DNA of 64,000 nt, taken from contig NZ_CP042806.1 of the NCBI RefSeq assembly GCF_008000815.1, forward strand, positions 2,604,001 through 2,668,000, read 5' to 3'. How positions within the stretch are numbered: position 1 is the first letter of the stretch; each line of letters begins with the position of its first letter. Made by a program: the position numbers and the translations under genes. Source of the DNA: Terriglobus albidus. Lineage in GTDB: Bacteria > Acidobacteriota > Terriglobia > Terriglobales > Acidobacteriaceae. Below are positions 60,687-64,000 of the stretch, piece by piece. The notes under the pieces are model-generated. The model was not told the origin of the DNA. It saw only the letters and a list, made by a program, of their open reading frames with translations, and ran no database searches.

Positions 60687-61160
60687 ATGAAGGAGCTTGC
60701 TATTGTTGTGGCCGGATGGGCAGTAACCATGTGTGCAGTTGCTCATGCGCAGAACTCCAAGTTCAACGGAAGCTGGAAGATCGTGAATGCCAAGTCGAGC
60801 TGGAGTGATGGGAATTATCCCAAGAATATGAGCTTAGCCATCGATCTTGTTTTTACCGAGGAACAGCTCACCTACCATTCGGTCAACGATACGAATAAGG
60901 ACAAGCCGGCATCCGTTTCATTCACGGCAGGTATCGGCGGTAAAGCCTTTCCGCTATCCGGAAGTCCGCGTTATAACCAGGTGACACTCAAAAAAATCAG
61001 CGATAACGAGTTTGAACTTCTTGAGCTAAAAGATGGAGATGTTATCGTAGGCGCTTTATGGATGTTCTCGCAGGACGGCAAACATCTCGTCCGTTGGGGC
61101 GTGGGCAAATCCCCTGAGGGCAAATCAAAGGCGTACATCGAATACTTTGATCGCCAGTAG
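60687..61160 (+). CDS. Small secreted protein, lipocalin-like composition
   Basis: 157 residues, exported: signal peptide KELAIVVAGWAVTMCAVAHAQ. The mature part is beta-rich: FNGSWKIVNAKSSWSDG, FTEEQLTYHSVNDTNK, QVTLKKISDNEFELLELKDGDVIVGALWMFSQDGKHLVRWGVG. This resembles small lipocalin/DUF-type secreted proteins that accompany hydrolase genes in acidobacteria, but I cannot name a family. Two ATG codons are adjacent (60684 and 60687); GGGAGG is better placed for the second. It lies between the receptor and the second amidohydrolase on the same strand. Confidence 0.7.
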   Translation: MKELAIVVAGWAVTMCAVAHAQNSKFNGSWKIVNAKSSWSDGNYPKNMSLAIDLVFTEEQLTYHSVNDTNKDKPASVSFTAGIGGKAFPLSGSPRYNQVTLKKISDNEFELLELKDGDVIVGALWMFSQDGKHLVRWGVGKSPEGKSKAYIEYFDRQ

Positions 61161-61231
61161 CTTGGCGATCGTTCTTAAGTGCAGCCTTTCCGTGTTGACG
61201 ATTTTCAAAATTGACGAGCAGGAGAAGCACA

Positions 61232-63076
61232 ATGAAGACCGCCGGCCATCTTGTATTGGCTGCCTTACTGAATATCACTGCTTTGGGCAATGCCCAGACG
61301 TTGACCGCGATCAGGAATGCGCGCGTATTCGATGGGACTGGAGCCGCAGCGCAGATCGCAACGGTTCTGATCGCCGATGATCGGATTAAGGCCGTTGGCC
61401 CAGAGATCCAGATTCCTAAGGGGGCACGGGTTATCGATGCTGCCGGCAAGACATTACTGCCGGGTTTCTTTGACCTTCACACCCACCTCAACGCATCTGC
61501 CGGATCATTGTCGGCGGACTGGCAAAAGAGCGCAGCCTCGTATCTCCTCTCCGGCATAACCACCGTCGATGAGTTCAGTGCAAACCGGGAGATGTATGCC
61601 CCCATACGCAAGTTGGTCGCGGATGGAACGCTGGTGGCGCCGAACATCAACTTTGCAACCAGGATAAGTACACCCGGTGGGCATGGTGCAGAAAGTGGCA
61701 TGGGAGAGTTCACAACCGTGGAGGTGAACACGCCCGCAGCAGCCCACCTGGCAATGAAGCAGATCCTGCCCTATCACCCTGATGTCATCAAGATCTTCAC
61801 GGATGGATGGAGATACGGAACCACGCCTGCGCTGAGCAGCATGAACGAAGCTACGATTCACGCGATTGTCGAAGACGCACATGCAGCCGGTATCAAGGTG
61901 CTTACGCATACGCTGACCGTTGAGGGTGCAAAAGCCGCGGCTGGTGGTGGTGTCGACGTCATTGCGCACAGCATTCAGGATGGGCTTATCGACCAGGAAC
62001 TGGTCGCCATCATGAAGGCACATCATACGTCCTATGTGCCAACGATGGCTGTCTATGAGGCAAACAAGCCCGCGGCTCCGACGCCATTGATGCTCTCAAT
62101 CATGGAGCCATTTTTGCAAACGGAGATGGCAAAGGGCTTCGAGACCAAGAAACCTCTCACGCAGGATAGTCCTGGATTCAAACGTTGGAGCCAGCTTCAG
62201 CAGAACCTTCGGACTCTCTATAGCGCGGGAATTCCCGTCGCGCTCGGAACCGATAACGGTATGCCGTCAACCCCTCATGGCTGGGGATCGCTGCGGGAGA
62301 TGGAGCTTATGGTTGCCGCGGGTCTCACACCTTCCCAGGCGCTTCAGGCTGGTACCCGCGTCAGCGCAGAGGTGTTGGGAGTCGACAAAGACAGGGGGAC
62401 AATCGCTCCCGGAAAGTTGGCCGACCTTGTCTTGATTGATGGCAGGCCAGACGAGACCATCGCCGAGGTGGAGAAGACGGATGCGGTTTGGCTCGCCGGC
62501 AAACAGGTTGATCGGCAAAAGCTATTGATGATGTTCCGCACGGATGACCTGGTGCAGTTCCCGGTGATTGTTCCGGACGCTCTCATAGACGATATGGAAC
62601 GGGAGGATGGCCGCAGCAATCTCGCTACTCTTAAATATCCCACCACCGATGCCGGCGCCGACCATAGCCAACTGCTGCTGCAGCAGGTTGTGCGAACTGA
62701 GGGCGGAGGGCATGCATGGCTGGCTACAGCAAAGATGGGGCCGTCATCCCGCAGCTATGTACGCCTCAACCTTCCCCTAACGGCCGGTGAGATTGAAATT
62801 GCCGACGTGTCGAAGTACAAAGGCATCGAGTTCGAGGCGAAGGGTGAGGGAGAGTTTCGTTTGCTGCTGAATTCGTTTAGCGTTCGTGACCGGCACTTCC
62901 CGGAGGCCCCATTTCGTGTAGGCCCTGCATGGACGAAAGTACAGGTCCCGTTTACGGACTTCAAAGTAAATCCCAGCGGGACGGTCAACCTCCGCGTACG
63001 GGGGCTGATGTTTCAACTGGAAGGCGCACCCGGCAGCAGAGAGTGGCTGGAGCTTGATAACGTTCGGCTTTACTAA
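61232..63076 (+). CDS. Secreted amidohydrolase with C-terminal CIA30-like domain
   Basis: 614 residues. Signal peptide about 1-22 (LVLAALLNITALGNAQ). Amidohydrolase domain (about 25-440) with all expected metal ligands: GFFDLHTHLNAS (HxH), VIKIFTDGW (Lys), VLTHTLT (His), VIAHSIQDG (His), ALGTDNG (Asp), then PGKLADLVLIDGRPDET. After it comes a beta-sandwich (about 455-614) of the CIA30 / NADH-dehydrogenase-intermediate-factor type: DDMEREDGRSNL, SRSYVRLNLPL, SKYKGIEFEAKGEGEFRLLLNS, WTKVQVPFTDFKV, LELDNVRLY. Such tails occur in secreted enzymes as carbohydrate-binding-like modules. The ATG at 61232 has GGAGAAG upstream. Likely substrates: dipeptides, N-acyl amino acids or related amides. Confidence 0.9.
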   Translation: MKTAGHLVLAALLNITALGNAQTLTAIRNARVFDGTGAAAQIATVLIADDRIKAVGPEIQIPKGARVIDAAGKTLLPGFFDLHTHLNASAGSLSADWQKSAASYLLSGITTVDEFSANREMYAPIRKLVADGTLVAPNINFATRISTPGGHGAESGMGEFTTVEVNTPAAAHLAMKQILPYHPDVIKIFTDGWRYGTTPALSSMNEATIHAIVEDAHAAGIKVLTHTLTVEGAKAAAGGGVDVIAHSIQDGLIDQELVAIMKAHHTSYVPTMAVYEANKPAAPTPLMLSIMEPFLQTEMAKGFETKKPLTQDSPGFKRWSQLQQNLRTLYSAGIPVALGTDNGMPSTPHGWGSLREMELMVAAGLTPSQALQAGTRVSAEVLGVDKDRGTIAPGKLADLVLIDGRPDETIAEVEKTDAVWLAGKQVDRQKLLMMFRTDDLVQFPVIVPDALIDDMEREDGRSNLATLKYPTTDAGADHSQLLLQQVVRTEGGGHAWLATAKMGPSSRSYVRLNLPLTAGEIEIADVSKYKGIEFEAKGEGEFRLLLNSFSVRDRHFPEAPFRVGPAWTKVQVPFTDFKVNPSGTVNLRVRGLMFQLEGAPGSREWLELDNVRLY

Positions 63077-63105
63077 AGCACGCCATAACCCTATGGAGAA
63101 GTGAA

Positions 63106-64000
63106 ATGCTTTCAAAGTGTATTCAGCGTTGCGCGCTGATGGTGGGTTCTACTGCCTTTGCCACGTTGTTCCTTTGCACTGTATCGATGCGCGCTGAGGA
63201 GCGTAGCGGTATCACGTCTCCGAAGGAGGCGCTGGGCTTCAACATCGGAGACGATTATCACGTAGCGAACTATACCCAGCTTGAGGCTTACTGGAAGCAA
63301 CTGGCCGCCGAGTCCGACCGGATGAAGCTTATTTCCATCGGTAATACTTCGGAGGGCCGGCCGCAGTACATGGCGATCATCTCGTCTCCGGAAAATCTGA
63401 AGAACCTGGATCGCTATCGTGCTATCTCCCAGAAACTCTCCCTGGCAAAAGACTTGAGCGACGCGGAGGCTCATGAGCTGGCAAAGGAAGGGAAGGCTGT
63501 TGTCTGGATCGACGGAGGGCTGCATGCTTCTGAGACTGTCGGTTCACAGCAGATCATGGAGTTGGTCTATGAGTTGAACAGCCGCACGGATGACGAGACA
63601 TTACGATTTCTACGCGACGAGATCATCCTGTGCGTAGCGGCAAATCCGGATGGTCAGGAACTGGTCGCCAACTGGTATATGCGCGAACCGGTCCCGGAAA
63701 AACGGAAGGCGGACGGTTACGGGATGGGCGTGCCGCGCCTCTGGAATAAATACGCCGGCCACGATAATAATCGTGATTTCTTCATGTCTAATCTCGCGGA
63801 GACGACAAACATCAATAAGCAGCTCTTCCGCGTTTGGTACCCACAGATCATGTACAACCATCACCAGACCGGACCGGCCGGAACGGTGATCTTTGTCCCT
63901 CCATTCCGGGATCCGTTCAACTACCATTTCGATCCTCTGGTCCCGATAGGAATTCAGGCGGTGGGAACCGCGATTCACATGCGGTTTTTGGAGGAGGGAA
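63106..64000 (+). CDS. M14-family zinc carboxypeptidase, C-terminus cut by window edge
   Basis: 298 codons are visible, no stop before the edge. A signal peptide covers about 1-32 (ALMVGSTAFATLFLCTVSMRAEE). The metallocarboxypeptidase motifs are present: KLISIGNTSEGRPQYMAIISS, zinc ligands His and Glu in WIDGGLHASETVGSQQI, CVAANPDGQEL, NNRDFFMSN (substrate-binding Arg) and the third ligand in IMYNHHQTG. The subfamily resembles secreted acidobacterial M14 proteins of 800 residues or more. GGAGAAG precedes the ATG at 63106. It follows the amidohydrolase by 29 bases, so it is likely the last visible gene of one operon that digests peptides or amino-acid conjugates. Confidence 0.9.
   Translation, partial: MLSKCIQRCALMVGSTAFATLFLCTVSMRAEERSGITSPKEALGFNIGDDYHVANYTQLEAYWKQLAAESDRMKLISIGNTSEGRPQYMAIISSPENLKNLDRYRAISQKLSLAKDLSDAEAHELAKEGKAVVWIDGGLHASETVGSQQIMELVYELNSRTDDETLRFLRDEIILCVAANPDGQELVANWYMREPVPEKRKADGYGMGVPRLWNKYAGHDNNRDFFMSNLAETTNINKQLFRVWYPQIMYNHHQTGPAGTVIFVPPFRDPFNYHFDPLVPIGIQAVGTAIHMRFLEEG

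Overview
The window looks like chromosomal DNA of an Acidobacteriota member of the Acidobacteriaceae type (the Terriglobus / Edaphobacter / Granulicella group). This is inferred from three very large Oar-like TonB-dependent receptors with an N-terminal carboxypeptidase-regulatory-like domain, the density of secreted hydrolases, GH125 and GH26 enzymes, MacB-type permeases and LytTR signalling. Nothing in the window fixes the genus. No phage, insertion sequence, CRISPR array or plasmid gene was recognised. Many starts are GTG or TTG.

Layout. 1-2572 (-): end-truncated Oar-like receptor, then an 840-base stretch without a clear gene. 3413-17101: first polysaccharide locus. An eight-gene minus-strand run starts with a Wzz/BY-kinase-like protein at 15348 and passes through the OPX exporter, GT4, Wzx flippase, ATP-grasp enzyme, O-antigen ligase/polymerase and GT2 to a membrane-anchored GH26 enzyme at 4898; most junctions are 4-8 base overlaps. 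The initiating sugar-phosphate transferase (WbaP type) is divergent at 15572. 17459-23432: stand-alone LigD-type 3'-phosphoesterase, GT39 transferase and asparagine synthetase (overlapping genes), and a secreted PLC-like phosphodiesterase. 23670-31278 (+): second polysaccharide locus (GT4, Wzx, GT2, Wzz without kinase domain, Wzy-like polymerase, GT4). It has no exporter or initiating transferase of its own and looks more AT-rich by eye.

31397-41618: housekeeping and mixed genes: tmRNA (tag ANNNLALAA), a PCYCGC-type secreted protein behind a possible attenuator, two small proteins, an HtrA-like protease, a Ycf48-like propeller, two MacB-like permeases around a PfkB kinase, a GH125 exo-mannosidase and tRNA-Leu(UAA). 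41697-64000: a locus rich in amide and peptide hydrolases: penicillin acylase, divergent Oar-like receptor, a second penicillin acylase fused to seven VCBS/FG-GAP repeats and a UnbV domain, LysR regulator, EamA transporter, LytS/LytTR pair, two amidohydrolases (one with a CIA30 tail) around another Oar-like receptor, and a truncated M14 carboxypeptidase. I infer a scavenging locus for N-acylated amino acids or peptides in which receptors import what surface or periplasmic hydrolases cut.

The two most unusual things are a family of four ~110-base interspersed repeats (terminal inverted repeats around a central perfect hairpin), three of which supply or overlap the stop codon of the adjacent gene, and the acylase-VCBS-UnbV fusion.
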